From: Bicyclus anynana
Lineage: Eukaryota > Arthropoda > Insecta > Lepidoptera > Nymphalidae
DNA length: 64,000 nucleotides
Reading direction: 5' to 3'
Assembly (NCBI RefSeq): GCF_947172395.1
Contig: NC_069090.1
Coordinates: 14,466,962 to 14,530,961 of the forward strand
Of this stretch, positions 32,501 through 42,900 are shown in pieces. The notes below the pieces were generated by a model. The model worked only from the letters and a program-made list of their open reading frames with translations. It was not told the DNA's origin and made no database searches. Numbering within the stretch: position 1 is the stretch's first letter; each line of letters begins with the position of its first letter. The position numbers and the translations under genes were made by a program.

Positions 32501-34449
32501 AGGCAGGTTCTGCTGAGAAGATGCCGGCAAGAAACTCAACAGTTGCTCTTTTGAAAAAGTCATACAGTATTATAATTTACAATTCATAACAATTACAATT
32601 TCTTATAGTTTTATTTCCTGTGTGAAGGTGGAAGCTGATCCAATGGCCTCCAAGCGCTTTTATCTTTAAGGAACTCATCAATGTTGTAGTAACCTCGACT
32701 AAGTAAATGTTTTTTAACACATTGCTTAAAGCTATGCATTGGCAGGTCCATCACAGTCTTGGGGATCTTGTTATAGAAGAGTACACCCAAACCTACAAAA
32801 GATTTTTTTACTCTTTGGAGACGATATGCAGAAATAACTAACTTATGCCCGTGTCTAGTAAGACGTGGGTTTAAATCTCCTTTTCGTTTGTATAAATTAA
32901 TATTTTGTCTTACATAGACTATACTGTTATATATATATTGACAGGCTACTGTTAGTATACCTATTTCTTTAAACTTTTGACGAAGGGACTCGCGTGATTT
33001 TAATTGATATATTGCTCGAATTGCTCTTTTTTGAAGTACAAATATAGATTGTATATCGGCAGCCTTGCCCCTCAATAAAATACCATAAGACATTACGCTG
33101 TGATAGTAATTACTTGCAAAAAATGTTCTACAGATCCTGGACTATATTATTTTAATTATTATCTACTTATGTTACAGGTAAATCCTACTAGAACACAGCT
33201 GGATTTAGTAGCATATACCCAAAGTCAGGGTATTACTGTAATGTCATATGCGCCTTTCGGATACCTTGTACCACGCATGTCAAATGAATTTGTGCCGCCA
33301 ACTTTTGGAGATCCTACCCTGGTGAAGATAGCCAGGAAATACGGAAAAGATACTAGCCAAGTAGTTCTACGTTATTTGGTAAAACCCATTTTATTATATA
33401 TACCCCTATCTTAATATAATTCTTACTTACTATTATATAATCATCTATACTTATAATAAATCTGTAGAGAGGTCAATTCTGTACATGAAAGTAAAGGGGG
33501 TGATTAGTGATCTATACTGATACCAAAAATGCAATCAGTAAAATTTTTGTCAGTATGTCTGTATGTATGTTGGTTATAGAAATAAAAAGTACTTGGCGGA
33601 TTTTAACGAAACTTGGTACAATTATTCTTTATAGTTCTGGGCAGGTTATAGTATACTTTTCATCACGCTACGATCAATAGGAGCAGAGCAGTGAATGGAA
33701 ATGTTGGGAAAACGGGACAAGTTACTCCATTTTTACAATGATACTGTGGTATGGTTTTTTTAAAGATAAAACACCTACAATATATATTATTGTGTAAAAC
33801 ATTCATTATTAATATGTTTAATCTAAACAATCATAGTATAAAATAAAATTTAAATAAAATTAAATTGCAATAATTTGGTAGAGCCGTGATAGTCCAGTGG
33901 ATTTAAACTTTGCCTTCGATTCGGAGGGTATAGGTTCGAATCCTATCCGTTTATTGATCCGTAATATTCATTGTTATTTTTAAACAAGGTTTTCGGCTGG
34001 TGAGAGGTTTCGGCCGTGGCTAGTTACCACCCCACAAAGACGTACCGCCAAGCGATTTAGCGTTCCTGTACGATGTCGTGTAGAAACCGAAAGGAGTGTT
34101 TCATCCTACTCCTAACAAGTTAGTCCGATTCCATCTTTGATTGCATCATCACTTAGCATCAAGTGAGATTGTAGTCAAGGGCTAACTTATGGAGAATAGA
34201 GACAAGGTAAAGTTTAATACTTTGTTTCAGATGGATAGAGATACAATACCCATACCAAGATCACATAACCCATTACATATATCGACGAACGCGGATCTAT
34301 TCGACTTTAGTATTACCCAAGAAGAAGTATACGCTATAAATGAGTTTAACAAAAATCTACCAGCTTATGGAAGTGGCGAAGGATTTACCAGGCTGATTCG
34401 CCAAGCATACAATGCTTTATTGCAGACTATGGCTTTGCTGTACAAATAA
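29600..34449 (+). CDS. Secreted aldo-keto reductase, gene 4 of the array
   Basis: AKR of 334 residues in seven phase-0 exons: 29600-29638, 30150-30248, 30720-30890, 31370-31483, 32103-32264, 33178-33378 and 34231-34449. Leader MWTVILIISLLKV. Catalytic Asp and Tyr in NLDTAHLYGNE, Lys in ITTK, His in LIHTP. Cofactor motif SIGISNFNST, with a sequon. Exon 6 has YAPFG. The cofactor loop reads IPIPRSHNPLHI, close to the standard IPKS form, but with His where Arg is usual. The tail ends LLQTMALLYK. Exons 4 and 6 are identical to those of gene 5 and exon 5 differs at three bases. Intron 3 contains a copied exon 3 tail with a second donor (see 31042-31072). AATAAA at 34617-34622 and 34637-34642. Likely a haemolymph or secretory-pathway carbonyl reductase. 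Confidence 0.92.
29885..30119 (+). repeat. Repeat family D in intron 1 of gene 4
   Basis: Uninterrupted copy of the family at 18596-19195. It ends about 30 bases before exon 2. No coding capacity. Confidence 0.65.
30365..30600 (-). repeat. Unassigned element fragment in intron 2 of gene 4
   Basis: The minus strand has an open stretch containing ESLCQKILRITPS and QRISLAVQRGNAA. Such sequence looks repeat-derived rather than host coding, but I cannot name the family. Confidence 0.4.
30943..31205 (+). repeat. AT-rich ~23-bp minisatellite in intron 3 of gene 4
   Basis: Units like 'aagttaattttatcattt' plus 'aacaa', repeated about nine times with variation, on both sides of the copied exon 3 tail at 31042-31072. 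Confidence 0.8.
31042..31071 (+). pseudogene. Copied 3' end of exon 3 with second splice donor
   Basis: Thirty bases repeat the end of exon 3 (coding REDMFITTK-like sequence) followed by the same GTAATG donor at 31072. The copy lies 181 bases after the true donor at 30891, within the minisatellite. It has no acceptor or upstream exon part. It reads Met where exon 3 of gene 4 now has Ile, as in gene 5. Confidence 0.75.
31741..31987 (-). repeat. SINE-A copy in intron 4 of gene 4
   Basis: Minus strand, with an internal deletion in the body and an intact tRNA-like head at the right end. Absent from the matching intron of gene 5, so it is younger than the duplication. Confidence 0.85.
32395..33093 (-). 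mobile_element. CR1/Daphne-like non-LTR element, 3' part
   Basis: An open frame of 160 residues (33093 to 32611, minus strand) reads MSYGILLRG, LQKRAIRAIY, then YYNIDEFLKD and AWRP. This is the C-terminal region of the reverse transcriptase of lepidopteran CR1/Daphne-type elements. Its 3' UTR follows to about 32395. It is 5'-truncated and sits in intron 5 of gene 4. It is a dead insertion, not a host gene. The frame is uninterrupted, so it is fairly young. Confidence 0.8.
33440..33730 (+). repeat. Non-LTR 3'-tail repeat in intron 6 of gene 4
   Basis: Contains the 'taataaatctgta', 'gtctgtatgtatgttgg' and 'aacgaaacttggtac' phrases common to truncated tails; similar to 45640-46030. Confidence 0.5.
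33883..33952 (+). repeat. SINE-B head fragment
   Basis: Only the tRNA-like part, with A-box and B-box matches. Confidence 0.7.
33993..34190 (+). repeat. SINE-A copy, 5'-truncated, next to exon 7 of gene 4
   Basis: Plus strand, without head; it ends 40 bases before exon 7, so the branch-point region of the intron adjoins it. Confidence 0.8.
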
Positions 34450-35276
34450 GTACAATGTTTACAAATAATTCTAACGAACTGACTTCAAAAAAGATGAGGT
34501 CCTTAACCATATATTTTTGAAGTCGATTAAGACATGAATGCAGGGGTCAAGTTTGATTATATATCATCCTCCAATACTCTTATACGAAGATATGAATGAA
34601 ACTGAAATGACACATGAATAAAATTTAAATGACATGAATAAAATGGATTGTTTTTTTTTTTTATTGAGAAAGAATACAATAAGAAACTTGAGCTAACTTA
34701 TCTTACTAATATTATAAACGTGAAAGTTTGTGTAGAATATGCATGTATGTTTGTTTGGATGTTTGTTACTCTTTAGCGTAGGTACAACTGAAGCGATTTA
34801 GCTAAAATTTAGAATAGAAAAAATTTTACTCTGGATTAACACATACACTACTTTTTAACCCGGAAAATCAATCAAAAAATAATCCATGGTTCCCGAAAGA
34901 TTTGTGAAATAAAACCGCTAGTATCCTAATAACTGTAAATTAAGAAGCAATTGCTATTTAAAGAGTTATTAGTCGACCAACTTGAAAAACGTAATTAGAA
35001 ATCGAAAATTACATACTAATTTCGCTGTTAATTAAAAAGATAAAGTTGTTAGTAAGATACTTCTATATATACTCTTGTCATCAAAATACATCGAACGAAA
35101 GGTCTAAGAGAATTTCAAAAATATTTTTTTTTTGGAAAAAAAGTTATTTAAACAAATAGACAAATAACATGCCCTTTTTCTCCGAAACCATTGCAAGTAA
35201 AATTTTGAAAAAAAAACAGAACTTAGCTTTTTACTTGAAGATTTTTTACTTCAAAACTCTGAATTTTTTGAATAAA

Positions 35277-36345
35277 CTACATTTCTAATAAGATTTCCTT
35301 CCAAGGAGCAGAATTAAATGCATTTCTGACGTCAATACATATAAGCTTTCTGGTTTTGCGTGTGCCGTGCCTCGCTGCAACAGCGGTTTCCATGACTCTT
35401 TTGATTGCCATTAGAGTTGATCGACCTTGCCTGAAACCGAACTGGTGTTCTGAGAGACCTCCATGATCTGGTATGAGTTTTTCTAGACGATTCACAAGGA
35501 GTCTCTTCGTCAGCTCCCCATAACAATCTAGTAAGCAGACGGGCCTGTAGCCAGTTGGGTCGTCTATGGGCTTTCCTAAGTAGGATCAAACTGGTTGATT
35601 TCCATGCTGCCGGAAAAATTCCAGATTTAAACACCGCGTTCATGTTCATCCACCTTATTTTATCTGGAATAGCTCGGACGGCCAGGTTAACTACTTCTGG
35701 ATATAGAAGATCCGGCCCCGGCGCTTTTTTGGGTTTTAAGCTTTCCGTCGCCGTTTTCAGTTCATCTTCTATTACTTCCACCATCTCAGAGTGATCTGCG
35801 ATGATTCGTCCAAAGCTCGTTGTGTGATGGAAATAAAACCTCCACCACAGATTTTATTAGCTTCATTTCCAAACTGGGTGGGCGTAGCCGCATCTTTTTT
35901 GACGATTCTGTACCCTAGTCCCCACATGTCGTTGTCTACTTCGTCACAGACCTTTTTCCACTCTTCAGCCTTTGATTTTATTGTGGCTGTTTGTAATGCT
36001 ATTTTCGCAGACTTGTATTCTTCTCTCATTTTCTGGATTTCTTATTCCTCGTATCCATTTTCATTTACATTTCCGTTCTTCCTTTTCCGCCTTCTTCCTC
36101 GTGTACTTTCTGCGGCAGTTTGTGCAGTGCTTTCTTTTTTCTCCTATTTCTGTACTCCACCAGTAAACCGGTGTTTTTCGAGGAAGGCCTTTTTTTTGGC
36201 ATCGCCCTGTCACATGCCTTTGTAGTCACGACAACCAGTTCTTCGGGTGTGCTAATTTCGCTTTCTTTTTCTTTCAGGACCTCTACTATTCTCTCCTGGT
36301 TTAGTTTATTTAGTCTCCACCCTGTTTGTGGCTGCAGAATTCCTT
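35277..36345 (-). mobile_element. R1-like non-LTR retrotransposon remnant
   Basis: Read on the minus strand, from 36030 down: a linker region, then KPKKAPGPDLLYPE (36th-residue zone of a 150-residue frame, 35784-35332), then in another frame HQFGFRQGRSTLMAI and ICIDVRNAFNSAPW (35495-35277). These are reverse transcriptase motifs of the R1 clade. Frame changes between the parts and truncation in the RT domain show it is dead. A VYWW-type segment from the endonuclease-RT linker lies near 36150-36170. Confidence 0.8.
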
Positions 36346-36791
36346 AATAAGTTCCTTATTGTTTTGAGACACAAGAAACTTTATATAGCTGTGTCCACTC
36401 AAACTGTCTTCATCTAAGACTTACCACTCCACGATTCGCTGTGCTAAGCCTAAAGTTGCGAAGGTAATGTCTGGAGTGGAATTCTTAGGGCCCCTTGTAA
36501 TAAATAAATAAAAAGTGACCTTCGTATTCAAAAATTTCTGAGTTTTGAAGCTTTCCCACAATCTTCAAATAGTATTTTCAAAATTTTAGCTTTAGTAGTT
36601 TTGGAGAAAAGGGAGGGGGCGGAATGGTATATTTTCTTGAATAACTTAGAAACTATTCATTTCAAAATTACAAAAAAATGTATTTTAAATCCTCTAATAA
36701 AGATCTTTCATTTGATGTCTCACATGATGCAGTTTAAAATTTAGCCGTTAGCGCTGCAAGCGTGTGAGATTATTTGATCGTCAGTGGCTGA

Positions 36792-36868
36792 CATTAGATT
36801 GCAGCGTCACTTGGCATCAGGTGAGATCGTAATCAAAAGCTGACTTGTCATTGATAAAAAAATAATTT
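36792..36868 (+). repeat. SINE-A 3' fragment
   Basis: The last ~75 bases of SINE-A, including 'aggtgagatcgtaatcaaa', then an A-rich tail. Confidence 0.6.
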
Positions 36869-36885
36869 GGTAGATATTCTTTTAG

Positions 36886-36930
36886 ACTAGGAACATGTTA
36901 TGAGCCAATGAACAAGCGCCTGGGCAATGC
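36886..36930 (+). pseudogene. Truncated copy of the orphan exon
   Basis: Encodes LGTCYEPMNKRLGNA in the same frame as 27279-27507, then is cut off by SINE-A. It marks the left part of the segment duplicated before genes 4 and 5. Confidence 0.5.
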
Positions 36931-36934
36931 GGAT

Positions 36935-37459
36935 TTTCTTTTTTTTTTTATTCTTTACAAGTTAGCCCTTGACTACAATTTCACCAGCCTCTGTAGCCAA
37001 GTGGCACGTTGATTCTTTTTTTACGATCGCAAACGCTTCGAAAAGTAGAAAAATGTATGGGAATGTCAATCTTGATCACGTGACCTGTCGATAGCAAATA
37101 TTGTCATTTCCATACATTTTTCTAGTTTTCGAAGCATTTGCGATCGTAGAAAGAGAATCGACCTGCCACTTGGCTACAGGGGCAGGTGGTAAGTGATGAT
37201 GCAGTCCAAGATGGAAGCGGGCTAACTTGTTAGGAGAAGGATGAAAATCCACACTCCTTTCGGTTTCTACACGGCATCGTACCGGAACGCTAAATCGCTT
37301 GGCGGTACGTTTTTGCTGCTAGGGTAACTAGCCACAACCGAAGCTTCCCACCAGCCAGACCTGGACCAATTAAGAAAATCTCAATCGGCCCAGCCTGGGC
37401 AAACCCAGGACCTCCGTTTTGTAAATCCACCGCGCATACCATTGCGCCACGGAGGCCGT
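36935..37459 (-). repeat. SINE-A copy split by a foldback MITE
   Basis: The minus-strand SINE-A parts 36935-36986 and 37184-37459 join to a normal element when the insertion is ignored. The head at the right end is complete. Confidence 0.88.
36987..37183. mobile_element. Foldback MITE, family F, nested in a SINE
   Basis: The ends GCCTCTGTAGCCAAG and CTTGGCTACAGGGGC are inverted; arms extend about 70 bases. Same family as 11668-11871. It is younger than the host SINE. Confidence 0.82.
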
Positions 37460-37627
37460 CAAATTCCTAAACACATTGAAGGTTACTAATTGACTAGTAA
37501 TTAGTGCAATAGTTTTTTCAGTGAACGCCAAGCAAGCGTTGGATTGCGGTGTTTTTGTAATTGCGTTTGATTTATTATTAACTAGCAGACGCCGGCGACT
37601 TCGTTCTTGTGGATTTTATTTTTGTAG

Positions 37628-37780
37628 TCATCATCATCATCATTATCAGCCGATGGACGTCCACTGCTGGACAAATACCTTTTGTGTAGATTTCCAAAAC
37701 ACCAAGGTTTCGAGTTGCCAGCATCCAGCGGGTCCCTGCGACCTGCTTGATGTCCTTGACCAATTCTTGAGCCATATTCG
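37628..37780 (-). mobile_element. RTE-like non-LTR fragment
   Basis: Counterpart of 28265-28385 in the duplicated segment. Confidence 0.65.
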
Positions 37781-38344
37781 ATGTAGACCACTAATCAGGT
37801 GCAAACAGGTGTTAACAACCAATTGGAAACTTATTAATCACTAATTTGCAATCTATATTAATAATTTCGTCAAGGGGTACGGTAGATTCGATCGAAACTT
37901 TACCTGAATAATAAAACATGAATAAATAATTTTTCGAATCGATAACATATACCTGCAAAAGTCGGATAATCAAGTATTTTGTTAAATTCTAATAGCGCTG
38001 AAACACAAATTGCAGTTTCCATAATATTTCACTGACAGCGGATTACATCTGGAGTATTTTACTCAGACCAATAACATATAGACCTATATGGCGCCCATAT
38101 TCACCAAAAAAAAATTCTGTACATTTTTGAGGACGTGGTAAACTCACACATGGAAATTGTTTAACACCAATAACTATATCGTGTCCTTACACTATAAATT
38201 TGATTCGCAACTCACACGCGAGTAATTTTTACACAGATTAAGAAACACATTGCTTAGATTCGTTACACAGAATATTCGATTACTTGATCGATGTTTTGCT
38301 GTTCCGGCTTAAGAATCGATTTTTTTAGATATTGTTTTTGTTAC

Positions 38345-38535
38345 AAACTAGCGGATGTCCGCGACTTGATCCGCGTGGAATTCAGATTTTCACAAATCTC
38401 GCGGGAATATGTGTTAATCCAGAGTAAAATCTATTTCCATTCCAAATTTCAGCCAAATCGCTTCAGTAGCCGCACCGTAAAAGAGGAACAAACATACTTA
38501 CACACAAACTTTCGCCTTTATAATATTAGTGTGAT
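38345..38535 (+). repeat. Non-LTR 3'-end repeat, family H
   Basis: Runs from 'aaactagcgga' to 'tttataatattagtgtga'. Other copies: 56712-56937 and 58669-58903. Non-coding tail of a truncated element. Confidence 0.7.
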
Positions 38536-38997
38536 TTGATATAATTAATTTAGAAATACTTAAAAATGATATACTTCATCTTTTATTAAACTAGAAGTTG
38601 GTGACCGTTTTTTATGCCATTGAATTACACAAACTGGAATTTTTATTTAGATTTTTTTACACGGTGAAAACAGTTTTTATAAACGCGTTAAACACCATAG
38701 GGATAAAATTTTTGAAAATCATGTAAGAGTTGTTAAATTGACCATTTGTAGACCAATATAATTTGAAAATGCCTGATTTTTATTTTAGACAAATTTGAAC
38801 ACCTAACAACCCTTTAGGAGTTGAATTTTAAATATTTTTCATGATTTATGTACAATTTTTTATAGCTGTAACTCTAAAAAGGACTTTCCATACAAACTTT
38901 CAACCCCTTATTCACCCCTTCTCTGTCTACTTTAGGGACAAGAAGTAGCCTTTATTCTGCTCCAAGGTCCAATTTATTGAGACAAGGTTCAATTTGA

Positions 38998-39325
38998 CGG
39001 CCTCCGTGGCACAGTGGTATGCGCGGTGGATTAACAAAACGGAGGTCCTGGGTTCGATCCCCGGCTGGGCAGATTGAGATTTTCTTAATTAGTCCAGGTC
39101 TGGCTGGTGGGAGGCTTCGGCCGTGGCTAGTTAACACCCTACCGGCAAAGACGTACCGCCAAGCGATTTAGCTTTCCGGTACGATGCCGTGTAGAAACCA
39201 AAAGGGGTGTGGATTTTCATCCTCCTCCTAACAAGTTAGCCCGCTTCCATCTTAGACTGCATCATCACTTACCATCAGGTGAGATTGTAGTCAAGGGCTA
39301 ACTTGTAAAGAATGAAAAAAAAATT
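38998..39325 (+). repeat. SINE-A copy, complete
   Basis: The best plus-strand example. A tRNA-like head (A-box 'tggcacagtggt', B-box 'gggttcgatcccc') is followed by the body and an A-rich tail at 39310-39323. It lies in an older non-LTR tail (38815-39520). Confidence 0.92.
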
Positions 39326-39544
39326 TATTATAACACCAAAATTCATCTTAATCGGATCAGCCGTGTAGCCGTGAAAAGGTAACATAGACTTACTTGCTCC
39401 AAGGTCCAATATTGTTTATCATAATACCAAAATGCATCTTGATGGGTTCACCCGTTTAGCCGTTAAAAGGTAACAGACAGACAGACTTACTTTCGCATTT
39501 ATAATATTAGCATGGATCTGGATATGAGTAGTATGGATATGATA

Positions 39545-39930
39545 TACCTCTATTTTTTTTTCAAGTTCCTGATACTGTTAGCTACAAATATGTATAGGAA
39601 ACATTGTGTAAATCATGCCGGTTTATAATTATTTGATTGATGTTTGCTTCCACAACGCACGGACTACATAATTATATAAATTGTAAATATTTGGATTTAA
39701 TATTTCAAAATATGATAAAAGTTGTGCTCACAAAACGTGTAACTAATAGTGAATATTATAAAAAAATATATTGAATTTTATACGTAATTAAATACTTATA
39801 TGTACTTACATCTAACATCCAATAATAAAATAATTAATCGAGAATTTTAATTTAATTAAAATACCGATTTACATAAAACCGTGGGTAGTTTCACATTTTT
39901 TCTGTTATTTTCAATAACATTGCTTAAAAA
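39545..39930 (+). promoter_or_regulatory. Conserved 5' flank of gene 5
   Basis: Counterpart of 29205-29599; see that entry. Short indels but the same order of blocks up to the ATG. Confidence 0.45.
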
Positions 39931-42900
39931 ATGTGGATTGTTATAATTATTTCCTCACTGTTAAAAGTGGTAAGTATTTTTTTTTTAATGTTGTAGCTTT
40001 TGGTTATTTTTTTTATTTTTATTCTCTACAAGTAAGCCCTTGACTTACTTACTTACTTAAGCGACTACCGGAACGCTAAATCGCTTGGGGGCACGTAAGC
40101 CTTTGACTACAATCTTATCTGATGGTAAGTGATGATGCAATTTAAGATGGAATAAGGCCAACTTGTTAGGAGTAGGATGAAAATCCACCACATTCGGTTT
40201 CTACACGACATCGGAACGCTAAATCGCTTTGTGGTAGGTATTTGCCAGTAGGGTGGTAACTAGCAACGGCCGAAGCCTCCCTCCTACCAGCCAAAATATT
40301 AAACCAATAAAGATTTCCAGGTTCCAGATCCGATTCTTTGAATTGAGATTATTCCTTCTTTTGGTTACGTCGTGCCTTGGATGTTAAGAACCTTAGAGTG
40401 AGAATAACTCTAAGATCTATCATTAAAATGTGAGTGGCAGTCACAGAGACAATCATCATCAACAAATCATTTATCATCATAATCGGTTCACTGTTGAGCA
40501 AGAGTCTCCTCTCAGGAATGAAAGGTCCTTAGTCCACCACGCTGGCCATGCGGATTGGCAGACTTCACACAAGTAGAGAATTAAGAAAATTCTCAGGTAT
40601 GCAGGTTTCCTCACGATGTTTTTCCTTCATCGTTTGAGACACGTGATATTTATTTTCTTAAATCGGACCGGATTCGAACCTACACCCACCGAAACGAAGG
40701 CAGAGGTCTACAGGGCTATCTTGTCACTCGTTAATATAAAATTATTATTAGTAATTTGTTAGATTCTAATCTTTATTTAATTTTAATAATAAAGCTAATA
40801 TTGACATTTTAATCGCAGATAGAAGCGTCCAATACGCCTGATGGTTTTCATCAGACATTTAGGTTATTGAACGATGGTAACGTAATACCTGCTTTATCCT
40901 TTGGTTCGTGGGCAAATGTAAGTAGAACTAAATAATTTAACGAATACATTGTAAATTTTGTATAAACCACATATTATTGATTGAAAACTATTTCAGACAA
41001 GTGATTTACCTAAAGTAATTCCATCTGTAATATACGCAATAGAAGTTGGAGTCAGACATCTGGACACAGCACATCTATATGGGACTGAGCATTTAGTTGG
41101 AGAAGCTCTATCCAATGTTTTTGAGAGAGGAGTAATTCGAAGAGAAGATATGTTTATAACAACAAAGGTAAAGAAAAACACAATTACATCTTAGAGTAAT
41201 ATGATATACCTACACTACAAAAATGATTTTCAGGACATTTTCTTCTCACTCGCCTGGTTCCCGTTCCTGTAAGAATACTGAGATAAAATATATCCCATCA
41301 GTGAAAAAATTTTTCATGTCGGTTCAGTAGTTCCAGAGCCTATTCAAAACACACAAGCAAACAATCAAATCTTTCCTTCTTTGTTAAGCAGTCATAAATG
41401 AGCGGTCTGGTAAGTTTTATTTATACCTGCATTTATTAATATTTATCATCATATCGAAAATAATTTTCAGTTGGACGTCTCTGTACCAAGCCGAGAAATG
41501 GTGATACCATCACTTCAGAAGAATTTATGGAGATTGAAGCTGGATTACGTGGATCTTTTCCTCATCCACACACCGTACAATACGGTATTCATACATTTTC
41601 TTTACTATATAACAATACCTACTTATTGAACCATTTATTTTTCTTGCCATTATATAGATGCTAAGAGCTGACTTGCCATCTGCTGTTTTATCGTATATCA
41701 TATTAGGATAAACACTGCAAATAATGTCATAGTAATGATCACATAATAAGGTTCTTAGGAAGATCTCCGATGATCCGATGTGTTGACGACATACCAGCCT
41801 TATAGTAAACTGTAAGGGTTAACGAATCCTGTTCACTAGAGACTATTATGATGAGGCGCTAAAATTAATCCCAACAATTATTTTTTTCCTTACGAATGTT
41901 AAAACTGTAAATGGAACGCCACAAGAGGAGAGAAAGGGCAAAGAAGAGATGGTTGGAGTGAGTGAAAGAAGATACGTGTGAAAACGGAGTTAAGGAGTTG
42001 ACGTAAGAGAGGTGAATGGAAAAAGATGACATATAGTGCAGGCCCCACTTAAGTGTATTAAGGATGATTTATTTGTTTCATAACTTGCTTTATTTAAAAC
42101 GTCTGTATTTGGTTTTCTGACTAAGTAAGTCAAAATTTGATGTGTTACACGGAGTCACTATTGTGGTCTTTGGAATTCTGTTATTTTTTTAGTTTGATTA
42201 CCCAAATTACGACATCCTGGACATTTGGAGAGGTATGGAGGACGCCAAAAAGCTTGGCTTGACGAAGTCCATCGGCATCTCTAATTTCAACAGCACTCAC
42301 GTCAATAGAATACTAAAATATGGAAAAATAAGACCAGCTGTCAATGAAATAGAGGTGATTGTTTTTCAATAATATTTTTTATCATCATCATCAGCCATTA
42401 TGCATGCACTGCTGGACATAGGCCTCTGTTAAGCAGCGCCAGCCCGCTCTATTCTTGGCTTTCTGCATACTATCGATGTCAGCCATCCTTCCGGAGCCTT
42501 CCGAAGGTCGTGTGTGGAGCGCCCCCCACTCCTGTCCTATTATCACTGGGATATTCTTAGCACCCCCAGCTCCACTATCTCTTTGACTGCTGCCGAAGGC
42601 CGCTGGGACCTAGGGGCCTTCTTTTTTGGTGTGCTGCTCGTTAGGTTATATGCCCTAATTGCCAAGCTGAGCATGCGAGTTGGCGATCGCAGAGCCAGAC
42701 TGGATCGCATCGGTATCGCTGCTGCCCGACATTGGTCTGTGCCTTTTATTTAAGAATGGTATAATCACTCCATTATTCGGATAGCCTCGTTAGTCAGCAG
42801 GAGATACCAAGGTTGGCTGTTAGAGTGCTAAGGTGGAGGCGCACCCCATTATCCCCCCTCCTATAATATTTTTGAATTATCATTATGAGTCAGCTGATGG

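Larger units (their letters stand above)
34450..39930. other. Gene 4 to gene 5 intergenic region
   Basis: Holds AT-rich DNA with short tail repeats (34450-35270), an R1-like retrotransposon remnant, a truncated copy of the orphan exon (36886-36930), nested SINE-A and foldback, an RTE-like piece, non-LTR tails, a full SINE-A, and the conserved 5' flank of gene 5. From about 36886 on it corresponds to the region before gene 4. Confidence 0.65.

Noticed and set aside
32611..33093. 160-codon open frame as a possible host gene
   Set aside because: It is the C-terminal end of a CR1/Daphne-like reverse transcriptase, inserted in an intron of gene 4.
42514..42753. 79-codon open frame in a GC-rich block
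   Set aside because: No recognisable domain; the block is absent from the matching intron of gene 4 and looks inserted.
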